Assembly (NCBI RefSeq): GCF_900078395.1
Contig: NZ_FKLA01000009.1
Location: forward strand, 1,316,614 to 1,380,613
Reading direction: 5' to 3'
From: Anaerotruncus rubiinfantis
Lineage (GTDB): Bacteria; Bacillota; Clostridia; Oscillospirales; Ruminococcaceae
DNA: 64,000 nucleotides
Part shown: piece after piece, positions 33,556 through 42,500 of the stretch
Layout: every line of letters begins with the position of its first letter
Position numbering within the stretch: position 1 is the first letter of the stretch
Position numbers and translations under genes: made by a program
The notes under the pieces: model-generated
Database searches by the model: none
Told to the model about the DNA's origin: nothing
The model's input: the letters and a program-made list of their open reading frames with translations, nothing else

Positions 33556-34632
33556 ATGAAAAAGAAGGCAATGAAAAAACTGGGAGGATTCTTATTAGCG
33601 GCAATTTTACTGTTTACAACTAGCGCATGTGGCGGCGGAAACCAAAGTGCAGCTCCTCAGGCTCAGGCCGAATCTCCAAAAGCCTCTGGAGATTCAGTGG
33701 AAAGCGCGGAAAAGCCGGATAAAGTTTATACCATCAAATTGGGATATGTTCAAGGTGATAAAGATCCCGTTACAATAGGTTTATATAAATATAAAGAAAT
33801 TGTAGAGGCGGGAACCAATGGGGGAGTACAAGTCGAGGTTTACCATTCCAATCAATTGGGTGATACACCTGATCTGCTCGAACAGATTAAAACCGGCTCC
33901 AATGTTGGATGTATCAGTGATGCTTCCCGCTTCTCTGGTTCTGTTCCGGAATTGGCTATTTTAAATGCGCCATACATCTACGAAAGTTATGAGGACGGCA
34001 AAAAAGTAATTTCCTCTGATATTGCGCAAAAAATGTATGATGATCTGAATAAAAAAGAAGGCTACAAAATTCTCACCTTTAACTGGTGGCAAGGTTCCAG
34101 AAACTTTATCACCAATAAAGAAGTTACAAAAGTTGCAGATCTGTCCGGTCTGCGAATCCGTTCCCCAGGCACTCCTCTCTATAACAAAATGATTGAAGCG
34201 CTTGGCGCGAAACCCACGGGGCTGCCCTGGAATGACATTTATAATGCTATGGAAACCAAGGTAGTGGATGGCGCCGAAGGGCAGACACCGGGAATCTATG
34301 CAGCGCGTTTGCAGGAAGTTGCGGAATACATGAGCCGTACCGGACATATCCAGCTTTTTACGGCACTGATTGTGGGCGATCAGTGGTTCAATGCATTGCC
34401 TCAGGAGTATCAAAAGGTTATGCTGGAAGCTTCTCAGGAAGCTGGAGATTATGCTTCGGAAATTGCTAGGAATGAAACCGCCAATATGGAAAAAGAAATG
34501 GAAGCTGCTGGTATGAAGATAACCGATGTGGATGCTGCCGAATTCAAATCTGCAATTGATAAGATGTATAAAGACTTCCCGGAATTTACTGAAGTGAAGA
34601 AAGAGATTGATGAATTCTTGAAAAACGGCTGA
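33556..34632 (+). CDS. dctP: TRAP transporter substrate-binding lipoprotein (DctP family), second system
   Basis: The 358-residue product starts after AAAGGAGCAG and has a lipoprotein signal ending TTSAC. The DctP domain shows KLGYVQGDKDPVTIGLYKYK, VYHSNQLGDTPDLLEQIKTG, NFITNKEV, LSGLRIRSPGTPLYNKMIEA with the conserved ligand-binding Arg, and WNDIYNAMETKVVDGAEGQT. It is not closely similar to the island's DctP at 27239 and probably binds a different acid. Placed with a sialidase-fold protein, a sugar-acid ligand is likely. A strong hairpin follows, so this gene is probably made in excess over the permeases. Confidence 0.9.
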   Translation: MKKKAMKKLGGFLLAAILLFTTSACGGGNQSAAPQAQAESPKASGDSVESAEKPDKVYTIKLGYVQGDKDPVTIGLYKYKEIVEAGTNGGVQVEVYHSNQLGDTPDLLEQIKTGSNVGCISDASRFSGSVPELAILNAPYIYESYEDGKKVISSDIAQKMYDDLNKKEGYKILTFNWWQGSRNFITNKEVTKVADLSGLRIRSPGTPLYNKMIEALGAKPTGLPWNDIYNAMETKVVDGAEGQTPGIYAARLQEVAEYMSRTGHIQLFTALIVGDQWFNALPQEYQKVMLEASQEAGDYASEIARNETANMEKEMEAAGMKITDVDAAEFKSAIDKMYKDFPEFTEVKKEIDEFLKNG

Positions 34633-34696
34633 ATACCGAAATAGACCGTGGATATGAAAGGCAAAGCGGGGGTTAGCCCGGCGTAGCCTTTGCGGG

Positions 34697-34745
34697 CGGT
34701 GAGATTCCCGCTGTAGTATCCGCAGCGGGAATCTCACCGTTTTGT
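34697..34745 (+). terminator. Hairpin/partial terminator between dctP and dctQ
   Basis: CGGTGAGATTCCCGCTG pairs perfectly with CAGCGGGAATCTCACCG and is followed by TTTTGTTT. It probably lets only part of the transcripts continue into dctQM. The remaining bases up to 35077 hold no convincing gene; a second smaller GCAAAG...CTTTGC pairing lies near 34948-34990. Confidence 0.75.
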
Positions 34746-35077
34746 TTATGTCGTTATCGTTCAGATTGTCCAACAATGAATCCTGCATGAGATGCTGTTA
34801 TAAATCTGGATTTTTGGCAGTCGGGCGATATAGCGATGATTGCGATGGGATCTATTTTTGTGTATTCGTGAGACAGGTGGATGGCAAGGCCGCTACCAAG
34901 GCCAGATGGGAAAGTAAGATTTCTTTATTCGTTAGCTGAACAAGAAAGCAAAGCCTCTGTTGAGAACAGACTCCTCCTGCCGCCTTTGCTAGAGATCCTC
35001 ATTTGACTGGGAGTTCCGGACTTTCCGAACACTTTTCCTGATGCCCTCAATTTAGATTGGATATAGGAGGAGTTCAT

Positions 35078-35596
35078 TTGCGTAAATTGATAGATTTATG
35101 GAAAACGTTTGAAGATCGATTCAGCATGGTTTTATTAAGTATCATGGTAATTCTGGTCTTTTTGTCAGCGGTTGCACGTGCCGTTGGGCGGCCAAATCCA
35201 TGGTCGGTTGAGGTTGCTCAGCTGCTTTTTACCTGGTTTACTTTTGCTGCGGCATCGGCCACTTGGCGCAGAAATGGACATGTATCGGTGGACATTTTTT
35301 ATAATCGATTTCCTAAAAAGATTCAGATAGTCTGTGACTATATCAGTCTGATCTTGACCGCTGTATTTTTAGGATATATCAGCACTTATGCCGTTGTTTT
35401 GGCAATCCAAAATTATGAGCGTCGATTGAACGTGCTGCCGATCAGTTATTCTTGGATTACCATCAGCGTTGCTATTTTCGGCTATGCGATGCTGTTGACC
35501 ACTATCTTCCGAATTATCCGAAAAATTCGAGGTCAGCAAGAGATCCTTGATACAGATGTGGATACGGAACAAGAAAGGGAGGCGCAGGGTAAATGA
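35078..35596 (+). CDS. dctQ: TRAP transporter small permease (DctQ family), second system
   Basis: TTG at 35078 is the start because AGGAGG lies eight bases before it; the frame is open a little upstream. The 172-residue product has four hydrophobic helices and the DctQ blocks RPNPWSVEVAQLLFTWFTFA and WRRNGHVSVD. It should pair with the DctM encoded next, whose ATG overlaps its stop by four bases. Like the other dctQ in this window it uses TTG, which may hold its level below dctP. Confidence 0.85.
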   Translation: MRKLIDLWKTFEDRFSMVLLSIMVILVFLSAVARAVGRPNPWSVEVAQLLFTWFTFAAASATWRRNGHVSVDIFYNRFPKKIQIVCDYISLILTAVFLGYISTYAVVLAIQNYERRLNVLPISYSWITISVAIFGYAMLLTTIFRIIRKIRGQQEILDTDVDTEQEREAQGK

Positions 35597-36882
35597 TGTG
35601 GGTTGTAGTCATCCTGTTTTTAGCTTTGTTGATTATCAAAATGCCATTGGTTTATGCCATTGGTATCGCCTCCTTAAGCTATTACATTATGGTCCCGGAT
35701 CTTACAATTCCCATTGCTGTTCAGCGCATGGTATCGACTACACAGGGGTTTACCATGCTGGCGATACCATTTTTTATTCTATGCGGGAGTTTGATGAATG
35801 CGTCCGGCATCACAGACAGACTTGTCAAATTTTCAATGAAGTGTATTGGCCATCTGTTTGGCGGTCTGGCCTGTGTGAGCTGTCTGCTCAGCGCTGTCAT
35901 GGGTGGTATATCCGGCTCTGCGGTGGCGGACGCTACGATGGAAGCGCGAATTTTAGGCCCATCCATGCTGAAGAGAGGATATTCCAAAGGCTATTCCGCC
36001 GCAGTGGTTGCGCTTAGTTCCACGATCACGGCTACGATTCCTCCCAGCGTTGGGCTGATCATTTTCGGGGCAATAGGCAACGTTTCCATCGGCCGCCTGT
36101 TTGTCGGTGGGATCGTGCCGGGCATTTTGATGACAATTGCCCTTTTGATTCCGTCGTATTTGATTGCCAGAAAACGGAATTATGCGAGAGAAAGCGAGAA
36201 AATGCCTCCGCTTAAAGAAATCGGCGCAAGCCTGTGGGAATGCATTTGGGCGATGTTGTTTCCGGTTCTGCTGATCGTTGGAATTCGTTTTGGTGTGTTT
36301 ACCGCATCGGAAGCTGGTGCGTTTGCGGTTGTTTATGCTCTGTTTGTTGGCAAGTTCATTTATAAAGAACTTACCCGGGAGTCCCTGGTTAAGGTTATGA
36401 AGGATGCCATGAAGGATTGTTCCGTGGTTTTATTTATCACGGCTGTTGCGGCTATATTTGGCTATGCGTCTACCTACAGCGGACTTCCGCAGATCCTTGC
36501 GACGGCGTTAACGAAATTGACAGAAAGCAAATACCTGATGATGATTGTTCTGACACTGTTCCTGTTCATCATGGGCATGTTCATGGAAAGCACGGTGAAC
36601 ACGATGCTTTTTACCCCGATCATGCTGCCGATTGTCATGAATATGGGGGTTGACCCGGTCCATTTTGGATTGATTTTCGAACTGACGGTCATCATTGGCG
36701 CAATGACTCCTCCGGTAGGAACGGCGATGTTTTCGGTGTGCGATATCCTGAAATGTCCGGTGGAAGAATATGTAAAGGAATCAATGCCGTTTTTTGGCAT
36801 GATATTTGTGGTCATAGCACTTATGATTTTCTTCCCGGATATGGTGTTGTGGCTGCCGAATCTGGTTTATGGTGCTGCATAA
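35593..36882 (+). CDS. dctM: TRAP transporter large permease (DctM family), second system
   Basis: The 429-residue product has about twelve hydrophobic helices with DctM signatures: MPLVYAIGIASLSYYIMV, FTMLAIPFFILCGSLMNASG, GGISGSAVADATMEARILGP, TITATIPPSVGLIIFGAIGN and GAMTPPVGTAMFSVCDILK. It is the sodium-driven channel of the second TRAP system. Genes downstream suggest an intracellular route for the imported compound through a sialidase-fold protein and a Gfo/Idh/MocA oxidoreductase. Confidence 0.92.
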   Translation: MMWVVVILFLALLIIKMPLVYAIGIASLSYYIMVPDLTIPIAVQRMVSTTQGFTMLAIPFFILCGSLMNASGITDRLVKFSMKCIGHLFGGLACVSCLLSAVMGGISGSAVADATMEARILGPSMLKRGYSKGYSAAVVALSSTITATIPPSVGLIIFGAIGNVSIGRLFVGGIVPGILMTIALLIPSYLIARKRNYARESEKMPPLKEIGASLWECIWAMLFPVLLIVGIRFGVFTASEAGAFAVVYALFVGKFIYKELTRESLVKVMKDAMKDCSVVLFITAVAAIFGYASTYSGLPQILATALTKLTESKYLMMIVLTLFLFIMGMFMESTVNTMLFTPIMLPIVMNMGVDPVHFGLIFELTVIIGAMTPPVGTAMFSVCDILKCPVEEYVKESMPFFGMIFVVIALMIFFPDMVLWLPNLVYGAA

Positions 36883-36926
36883 AACAGAAATAACTTATTA
36901 TATGTATTATTCAAGGAGGAATGGAA

Positions 36927-38825
36927 ATGGCCCAGTATAAAAATGTTAATGAAGTGCCCCAAATTAGAGATGGAAACAGGCCGCACAAGGTATTCATGGA
37001 TGGTTTCTTAGCTTCTTTTGAGACCGAACCAACTCCGGTTCTGACTGACTGGAGGATGCTGGAAAATGGAAAGGTAATTCATGCCGGAAACCATTATGTT
37101 GATGAACCTTTTATTATTAAAGCGAATGACGGTTCATGGGTATGCTCCTTAAGTATCGGCGATGGACAGGAAGCCGATAACAGCCAACGGACCACCATTC
37201 GCCGTTCGACAGATCAGGGAAAAACTTGGGAAGAACCCATTGATATAGAGCCTGCGGACGGTCCGGAAGGATCAAAAGCGGTTCTGCTGAAAACTGCGTT
37301 CGGAAGAATTTATGCTTTTTATATTTATAATAATATAGATGTCAGGGAGATTCCCGGCGACAATCCGCCATATGATTCCGGAATGTGCCGCCGTGTCGAT
37401 TCATTGGGGGAATTTTGCTACCGTTACAGCGACGATAACGGTAGGACCTGGTCGGTCAAACGTTATGCGATACCGATGCGCCAGTTTGCGATTGACAGGG
37501 AAAATCCGACGGGGGGAAAGATCCTCTTTGGCATGAATTCCGCGATTCCGCTGGTCATGGGAGACACCGCGTTTGTTCCATTCACGAAGGTCGGCAGCTT
37601 TGGGGAAGGGCTCTTTTCACGCAGCGAGGGCGTTTTGTTCAAATCGTCCAACATCATGACAGAGCGCGATGCCGATAAAATTGTGTGGGAGACGCTGCCG
37701 GATGGCGATATAGGTCTTCGGGCACCCGATGGGGCCGCGCCTATCGCGGAAGAGCATAGTTTCCTTTCCACTTCCAATGGCCGAATTCATTGTGTCTATA
37801 GAACCATTGACGGCTGGCCCGCGATATCGTATAGCGATGACGGCGGTTATACTTGGACCGAGCCTGTTTGGATGTCTTATGCAGATGGCAAACGTGTGAA
37901 ATGTCCGCGTGCGGCAAATTTTGCATGGAAGACTTCGGACGGAAGATATCTATATTGGTTCCATAACCACGGTGGGGCGGGATTTTTGGATAGGATTGGA
38001 AAAAACAGTCATTATTCCTTTGAGGACCGCAATCCGGTCTGGCTTCTTGCCGGTCGCGAAGTTGAGCATGAGGGTAAAATTGAGTTGGAGTGGTCTCAGC
38101 CGGAAATTGTTTTATATACGGACGATCCAATTGTACGGATTTCTTATCCTGACCTTTTGGAAGACGATGGGGAGTACTACTTGACGGAAACGAACAAGGA
38201 TATTGCTCGTATTCATCATATCGATAAAACGTTCCTTGAGGATATGTGGAATCAATTTAATGTTTGCGAGGTCACGAAGCGTGGCTTAATTTTAGAATCT
38301 TCAGGTGATGAGGTTCTGAAAGCCCCAATTCTTCCGGATTTTGCACGGTTGAATGAAAAGTATTCAGATTATCGCAGCCAAAGAACGCGTCAGGGATTTA
38401 CCATTGATTTTTGGGTGGAGAATACTGGTAGTGGTGAGATGTTGTTTGACAACCGGACGACGGATGGCAGGGGTACTTGTATTTTCACAAATGAGCGGGG
38501 AGGGGTAACGATCGTACTGCGGGACGATATGACTGAAAATACGTGGTCCAGTGACGATCATATCCTTGCGCAAGCAGGGCCGCACCATATTGGCGTCGTT
38601 GTTGATGGCGGCCCCAATGTCATTTCATTTGTAAGCGATGGAAGGTTTAATGACGGCGGAGATGCGCGTCAGTTTGGATGGGGGCGCTTCAGTCCTTATT
38701 TGGAAAGTGCGCGTGGCGGTGAAACGGCAGTGATCGGAAAGAAGATCAAGAAACTGCGGGTATATGATCGGGCGCTGCGGACAACTGAGCTGATTGGCAA
38801 TTGGCGAGCTGGCAGCGAGGGCTGA
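36927..38825 (+). CDS. Sialidase-superfamily (BNR/Asp-box) protein with C-terminal LamG-like domain, no signal peptide
   Basis: ATG 36927 is chosen since AAGGAGG ends seven bases before it; ATG 36921 is too close. The 632-residue product has three Asp-box motifs (STDQGKTW, SDDNGRTW, SDDGGYTW) marking a six-bladed propeller (about residues 35-440). A concanavalin/LamG-like domain follows (about 485-630: GFTIDFWVENTGSGEMLFDN to KKLRVYDRALRTTELIGNW). No export signal is visible, so it should act in the cytosol on what the TRAP system imports. The classical sialidase N-terminal RIP motif is not evident, so the exact glycoside or lyase activity is open. Confidence 0.75.
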   Translation: MAQYKNVNEVPQIRDGNRPHKVFMDGFLASFETEPTPVLTDWRMLENGKVIHAGNHYVDEPFIIKANDGSWVCSLSIGDGQEADNSQRTTIRRSTDQGKTWEEPIDIEPADGPEGSKAVLLKTAFGRIYAFYIYNNIDVREIPGDNPPYDSGMCRRVDSLGEFCYRYSDDNGRTWSVKRYAIPMRQFAIDRENPTGGKILFGMNSAIPLVMGDTAFVPFTKVGSFGEGLFSRSEGVLFKSSNIMTERDADKIVWETLPDGDIGLRAPDGAAPIAEEHSFLSTSNGRIHCVYRTIDGWPAISYSDDGGYTWTEPVWMSYADGKRVKCPRAANFAWKTSDGRYLYWFHNHGGAGFLDRIGKNSHYSFEDRNPVWLLAGREVEHEGKIELEWSQPEIVLYTDDPIVRISYPDLLEDDGEYYLTETNKDIARIHHIDKTFLEDMWNQFNVCEVTKRGLILESSGDEVLKAPILPDFARLNEKYSDYRSQRTRQGFTIDFWVENTGSGEMLFDNRTTDGRGTCIFTNERGGVTIVLRDDMTENTWSSDDHILAQAGPHHIGVVVDGGPNVISFVSDGRFNDGGDARQFGWGRFSPYLESARGGETAVIGKKIKKLRVYDRALRTTELIGNWRAGSEG

Positions 38826-38858
38826 TCAAAGGGCAAGAAATCTGGTATTGAAAGATTT

Positions 38859-38909
38859 AGACGCCGCGTTGCGCGCTGCGTTCAAACTGCGGTGCGCAAT
38901 GCGGTGTCT
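38859..38909 (+). other. Long hairpin after the sialidase-family gene
   Basis: AGACGCCGCGTTGCGC and GCGCAATGCGGTGTCT form a 16-bp stem with few mismatches but no T-run, so it may be a weak or factor-dependent terminator. The rest of the 394-base gap to 39219 holds two small hairpins (AAATCC-CGAAA-GGATTT, TTCCCGTTAAGGGAA) and TTGAAGCGCTGTGA near 39122, a degenerate copy of the operator wording. Confidence 0.45.
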
Positions 38910-39219
38910 GACCTAACCATATTTCACTAAATATTTTATATGTTTTTAATTGGTGTTATAATTTATAGCAGATCTAATGGTGGAAATGATGGGCATTTCA
39001 AAATACCAAGAGGAAAAGACTTGATAAATATTGAATCATGTTGCCAATATGGAAGATTTTTTTTATAATAAAATGTGTTGAAAGCGAGTATACGTCGATC
39101 TCGCAAAATCCCGAAAGGATTTTGAAGCGCTGTGATTTTCCCGTTAAGGGAACCGTTTCGCCTCGCCCTTTTTAATGCCGGTTAAATACGACACAAATAT
39201 TAACAAAAGAGTGATCTAG

Positions 39220-40212
39220 ATGACAATTTACGATATTGCGCGTGAAGCGAATGTTTCTATTTCTACGGTGTCCAGGGTGATTAACAATCACCCTGGAATT
39301 AAGCCTAAGACGAGAGAAAAGGTTCAACAGGTGCTTGATAGAAGCAATTATGTTCCAAGTGTAATTGCCAGAGGGCTTGTCAACAGCACCACCTTAAAGA
39401 TGGTTGGGATTATTACGCCGGATATTCGCAGCGAACATCACGCGAATACCGCCTATACCATTGAGCAGGAGCTTACTCGTTGGGGATATGGATGTATTTT
39501 GTGCAGCACAGGAAAGGATCCAAAGCGGCAGGAGCATTATTTTAATATGATGGCCGAGCGAAAAGTGGATGGAATCATTTTGGTTGGGTCTGTTTTCCAG
39601 AGCCACACAGTGGAAAAATTAATCCAACAGTACATGCCGAACATTTCTATTGTAATCACAAACGGCTATATAGAATTGGACAACGTGTACAGTATTATAA
39701 CGGACGAATGTTCGGCGGTAGAAAAATGCGTAACGCTGCTATATGAAAAGAAGCGGGATAAAATTGCATTTGTCATGGACGACACCACAAACAGTATTTT
39801 GGAAAAAAAGAAAGGCTATCTCAAAGCAATCGAGAGTCTGTCCTTATCCGATCGGAAACTAATCGTAAAGACAGATCATAATATTGAAGAATGCAAGAGG
39901 GCTTGTCACAAAATACTGGAACTTATGCCGGATACCAATGCAATTATCTGCGGAGAGGATATAACAGCAGTGACGATCATGAATGAGCTGTCCAGGATCG
40001 GAAAGAAGATTCCGGATGATATAGCGGTAATTGGGTGTAATAATTCTAAATATGCTGAGCTTTCTTTGCCCATGTTGACCTCTGTCAACAATAATCAGGA
40101 AGCGGTAGGCGCCACTGCGGCCAGAATATTGCGCGATGCGCTTGAGGGGCGCAAGGTACCCAAGAAGACGATTATCAGCGCCGATATTGTTTTTCGTAAA
40201 AGTACGCCTTAG
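39220..40212 (+). CDS. LacI-family transcriptional regulator
   Basis: The 330-residue product starts with the LacI HTH and hinge (TIYDIAREANVSISTVSRVI then NNHPGIKPKTREKVQQVLDR, residues 2-41) and a periplasmic-binding-like effector domain (about 60-330, e.g. KMVGIITPDIRSEHHANTAY and DDIAVIGCNN). It lies between the sialidase-family gene and the Gfo/Idh/MocA oxidoreductase gene, so it likely represses this catabolic unit through the palindromes at 33339 and 33457. The expected effector is a sugar-like intermediate. Confidence 0.9.
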   Translation: MTIYDIAREANVSISTVSRVINNHPGIKPKTREKVQQVLDRSNYVPSVIARGLVNSTTLKMVGIITPDIRSEHHANTAYTIEQELTRWGYGCILCSTGKDPKRQEHYFNMMAERKVDGIILVGSVFQSHTVEKLIQQYMPNISIVITNGYIELDNVYSIITDECSAVEKCVTLLYEKKRDKIAFVMDDTTNSILEKKKGYLKAIESLSLSDRKLIVKTDHNIEECKRACHKILELMPDTNAIICGEDITAVTIMNELSRIGKKIPDDIAVIGCNNSKYAELSLPMLTSVNNNQEAVGATAARILRDALEGRKVPKKTIISADIVFRKSTP

Positions 40213-40238
40213 AGAAGTCATTTTTAGCGGGAGGAAGT

Positions 40239-41234
40239 ATGAAGGATCAAATCAGATGGGGAATGATTGGATGCGGAGCGGTTGCGCAAAAAAAGAGCGG
40301 CCCCGCTTTCTATAAAGCGCGGGGCTCCAGTTTATATGCCGTTACCAGTGCGGACTATGCCGAATCTTTAGCGTATGCAGAAAAGCATCCGGTAAAAGTC
40401 GTTTATCGTACGGCGGATGAATTGCTGGCAGATCCCAATATTGATGCGGTATATGTAGCGACTCCACCGCGATTTCATAAGGAATATGCAGTTCAGTGTG
40501 CAAAAGCCGGAAAAGCGGCCTATATTGAGAAACCGTTGGCCAATACTTATTCCGAGTGCTTGGAAATTATACGAGAATTCGAAAAGGCTGAGGTAAAGGG
40601 ATACACAGCTTTTTACCGCAGGGCAATGGATAAATTTCAGAAAATCAAAGCAATTTTGGAGGATGGGATCATCGGAAACGTCCGTTTTGTCAATGTATTC
40701 TGCCAATGGGTTCCAGAAGTGGAGGAATATTGTAGGGATACCCTGCCTTGGCGGTTAAGAAAAGAAGCCGGCGGTGGGAAATTCTTGGATATGTCAGTTC
40801 ATTGCGTGGACATTTTGGAATATTTAATAGGCAATTTTCAAAATGTATTCACGATAGCATCGAATCAGGCGGGACTGTACGATGTGGAGGACATTGTTTC
40901 CGCCTGTTTTCAATTTGATTCGGGTCCGCAGGGGAGCGCGACTTGGTGCTTTTCTGGATTTCGAAATGAGGAACGGACCGAAATCGTTGGGGACAAAGGG
41001 ATGATTTCATTTTCTGTTTTTGACAATGAACCCTTTGCTGTGACTGTAGGTGGGGAAACTAAAATCGTTCAAGTACAAAAATATGACCATGTGCAGCAGC
41101 CGATGATTCAATTGGTGGTGGACGATCTGTTGGGTAAGTCGAAATGCCCCAGCACATTGTATACTGCCGCTCATGTAACAAAAATTGTAGATCAGATGTT
41201 AGCGGTATATAGAGAACAAAACCACATATTGTAA
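40239..41234 (+). CDS. Gfo/Idh/MocA family oxidoreductase
   Basis: The 331-residue product has an N-terminal NAD(P) fold (GMIGCGAVAQKKSGPAFYKA, about residues 6-25), AVYVATPPRFHKEYAVQCAK, the hallmark EKPLANTYSE (about 97-106) with the catalytic Lys, and a C-terminal domain with GGGKFLDMSVHCVDILEYLI including the His ligand region. A GGGAGG site precedes the ATG. Family members oxidise sugar hydroxyls, epimerise or cleave glycosides through keto intermediates. One known case, 2,7-anhydro-sialic acid metabolism, also pairs such an enzyme with sialidases. It closes the TRAP cluster; a terminator follows. Confidence 0.88.
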   Translation: MKDQIRWGMIGCGAVAQKKSGPAFYKARGSSLYAVTSADYAESLAYAEKHPVKVVYRTADELLADPNIDAVYVATPPRFHKEYAVQCAKAGKAAYIEKPLANTYSECLEIIREFEKAEVKGYTAFYRRAMDKFQKIKAILEDGIIGNVRFVNVFCQWVPEVEEYCRDTLPWRLRKEAGGGKFLDMSVHCVDILEYLIGNFQNVFTIASNQAGLYDVEDIVSACFQFDSGPQGSATWCFSGFRNEERTEIVGDKGMISFSVFDNEPFAVTVGGETKIVQVQKYDHVQQPMIQLVVDDLLGKSKCPSTLYTAAHVTKIVDQMLAVYREQNHIL

Positions 41235-41243
41235 AAACGTAAC

Positions 41244-41281
41244 AAATCCCCCGGGCAGAGATTCCTGCCTGGGGGATTTGT
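41244..41281. terminator. Bidirectional terminator
   Basis: CAAATCCCCCGGGCAG pairs with CTGCCTGGGGGATTTG (one G-T) between the convergent oxidoreductase and LysR genes. Confidence 0.8.
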
Positions 41282-42246
41282 TAACCGTTATGGATGGGCT
41301 CCCGGGAACCGCCTGGGGCGTAAGCCTCATTCAGCAGCTCGATAAAGCGGGAGCAGACTTCTGTATAGGGCGTGCCGTCAAGATGGATGTAACCCATTTC
41401 AACAATGGCTTCCTGGTTGACGGAGGACTCGGTAAAGGGGATCGAAACGATTTTGTGCAGACTTTCCTGATAGATGGCCGGGCTCGTGCCAAGCGTGAAA
41501 AAGTCGGTAGCGGTCAGAAGGTTGTGCATGGTGGCGCGGTCATAGACATAGACAGTCCGGCCGATGCGGTTGAGATCGAGGAAGGAATTGTACCAGATGG
41601 AATCGGCATTTTCGCTGCCAAATACCATGCCGCGGCCGTAGCGGAGCATCCCGTAGGGATAGAGATCCTCCCGGGTGACCGGTCGGCCGAGTTCCAGAAG
41701 CGGGTGTTCGCAGGAGATAATGATCTGATGCGGCAGCGGACAGATACGGTGGTAAGAGATCCCGCGGCGGGAAAGCCGGTCGAACATGTTTTTTCGTTCG
41801 GCGGCAAGCAGGTAAACGATGCCGAGCTCAGCATTCTGGGTGTAAACATCGTCGATGGCGGTGTTGTTCCCATTTTCGCAGATGGAAAACTGGAGGTATG
41901 GGTCGTCCTGATGCTCCTGCAAAAGCTGCAGGAAACAATCGAGCACCAGAGAGGTGCGTACCGTGGAGATGCTGAAATGATGGGTCTGTTCCGGCTCATG
42001 GCTAAGCGCGAACATGCTGTCAGCTTCATTGAGCATCCGCCGCGCATGCAGAAGAAACTGCGCGCCTTTCTGGGTGAGGGCGATGCCGTCGCTCTGGCGC
42101 AGGAAGATCGGGTAGCGGATTTCATTTTCAACTTCCCGGATAATTTTGCTCAGATGTGGCTGGGTGAGGAACAGGGACTGCGCAGCCTTGGAGATGGAAC
42201 CCTGTTCCACAGTTGTGATGACGTAACGCAGATGCTCAAGTTTCAT
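41281..42246 (-). CDS. LysR-family transcriptional regulator
   Basis: The 321-residue protein begins MKLEHLRYVITTVEQGSISK and continues AAQSLFLTQPHLSKIIREVE, a standard LysR HTH (residues 1-40 or so), with the effector domain from about residue 90. It is divergent from the NCS1 permease operon. The 254-base intergenic region contains AAAATAGCTATA and TATAACTATTTT arms around CCCC (42268-42295), a good candidate operator. It probably activates uptake and hydrolysis of the permease substrate. Confidence 0.9.
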   Translation of the reverse strand: MKLEHLRYVITTVEQGSISKAAQSLFLTQPHLSKIIREVENEIRYPIFLRQSDGIALTQKGAQFLLHARRMLNEADSMFALSHEPEQTHHFSISTVRTSLVLDCFLQLLQEHQDDPYLQFSICENGNNTAIDDVYTQNAELGIVYLLAAERKNMFDRLSRRGISYHRICPLPHQIIISCEHPLLELGRPVTREDLYPYGMLRYGRGMVFGSENADSIWYNSFLDLNRIGRTVYVYDRATMHNLLTATDFFTLGTSPAIYQESLHKIVSIPFTESSVNQEAIVEMGYIHLDGTPYTEVCSRFIELLNEAYAPGGSREPIHNG

Positions 42247-42267
42247 GCGGATTTCCTCCGAATGTAT

Positions 42268-42295
42268 AAAATAGCTATACCCCTATAACTATTTT
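42268..42295. promoter_or_regulatory. Inverted repeat, probable LysR operator
   Basis: AAAATAGCTATA-CCCC-TATAACTATTTT is a 12-bp-arm inverted repeat with one mismatch, 22 bases upstream of the LysR start codon and upstream of the divergent permease operon. Confidence 0.65.
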
Positions 42296-42500
42296 AGCTT
42301 AACACTGTTTATTACGCAAGTGTTATTATATGATTAACAACTTATTAAACGCCGGCTAAATAAATAATATGAATAAAGCGGCGTGAATTCCTGCAAAAAT
42401 GGAAGGAGGGAACGACAGGCGGAGCAGCCGGATGGCGGCATTTGCCCGTATGAACCGGGTGAAAGCAAAAAATCTGATACCGTGTAAAGGAGTTGATCGT

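Noticed and set aside
34742..34939. Possible 65-residue gene between dctP and dctQ
   Set aside because: No ribosome site, odd composition, and it starts directly after a terminator hairpin.
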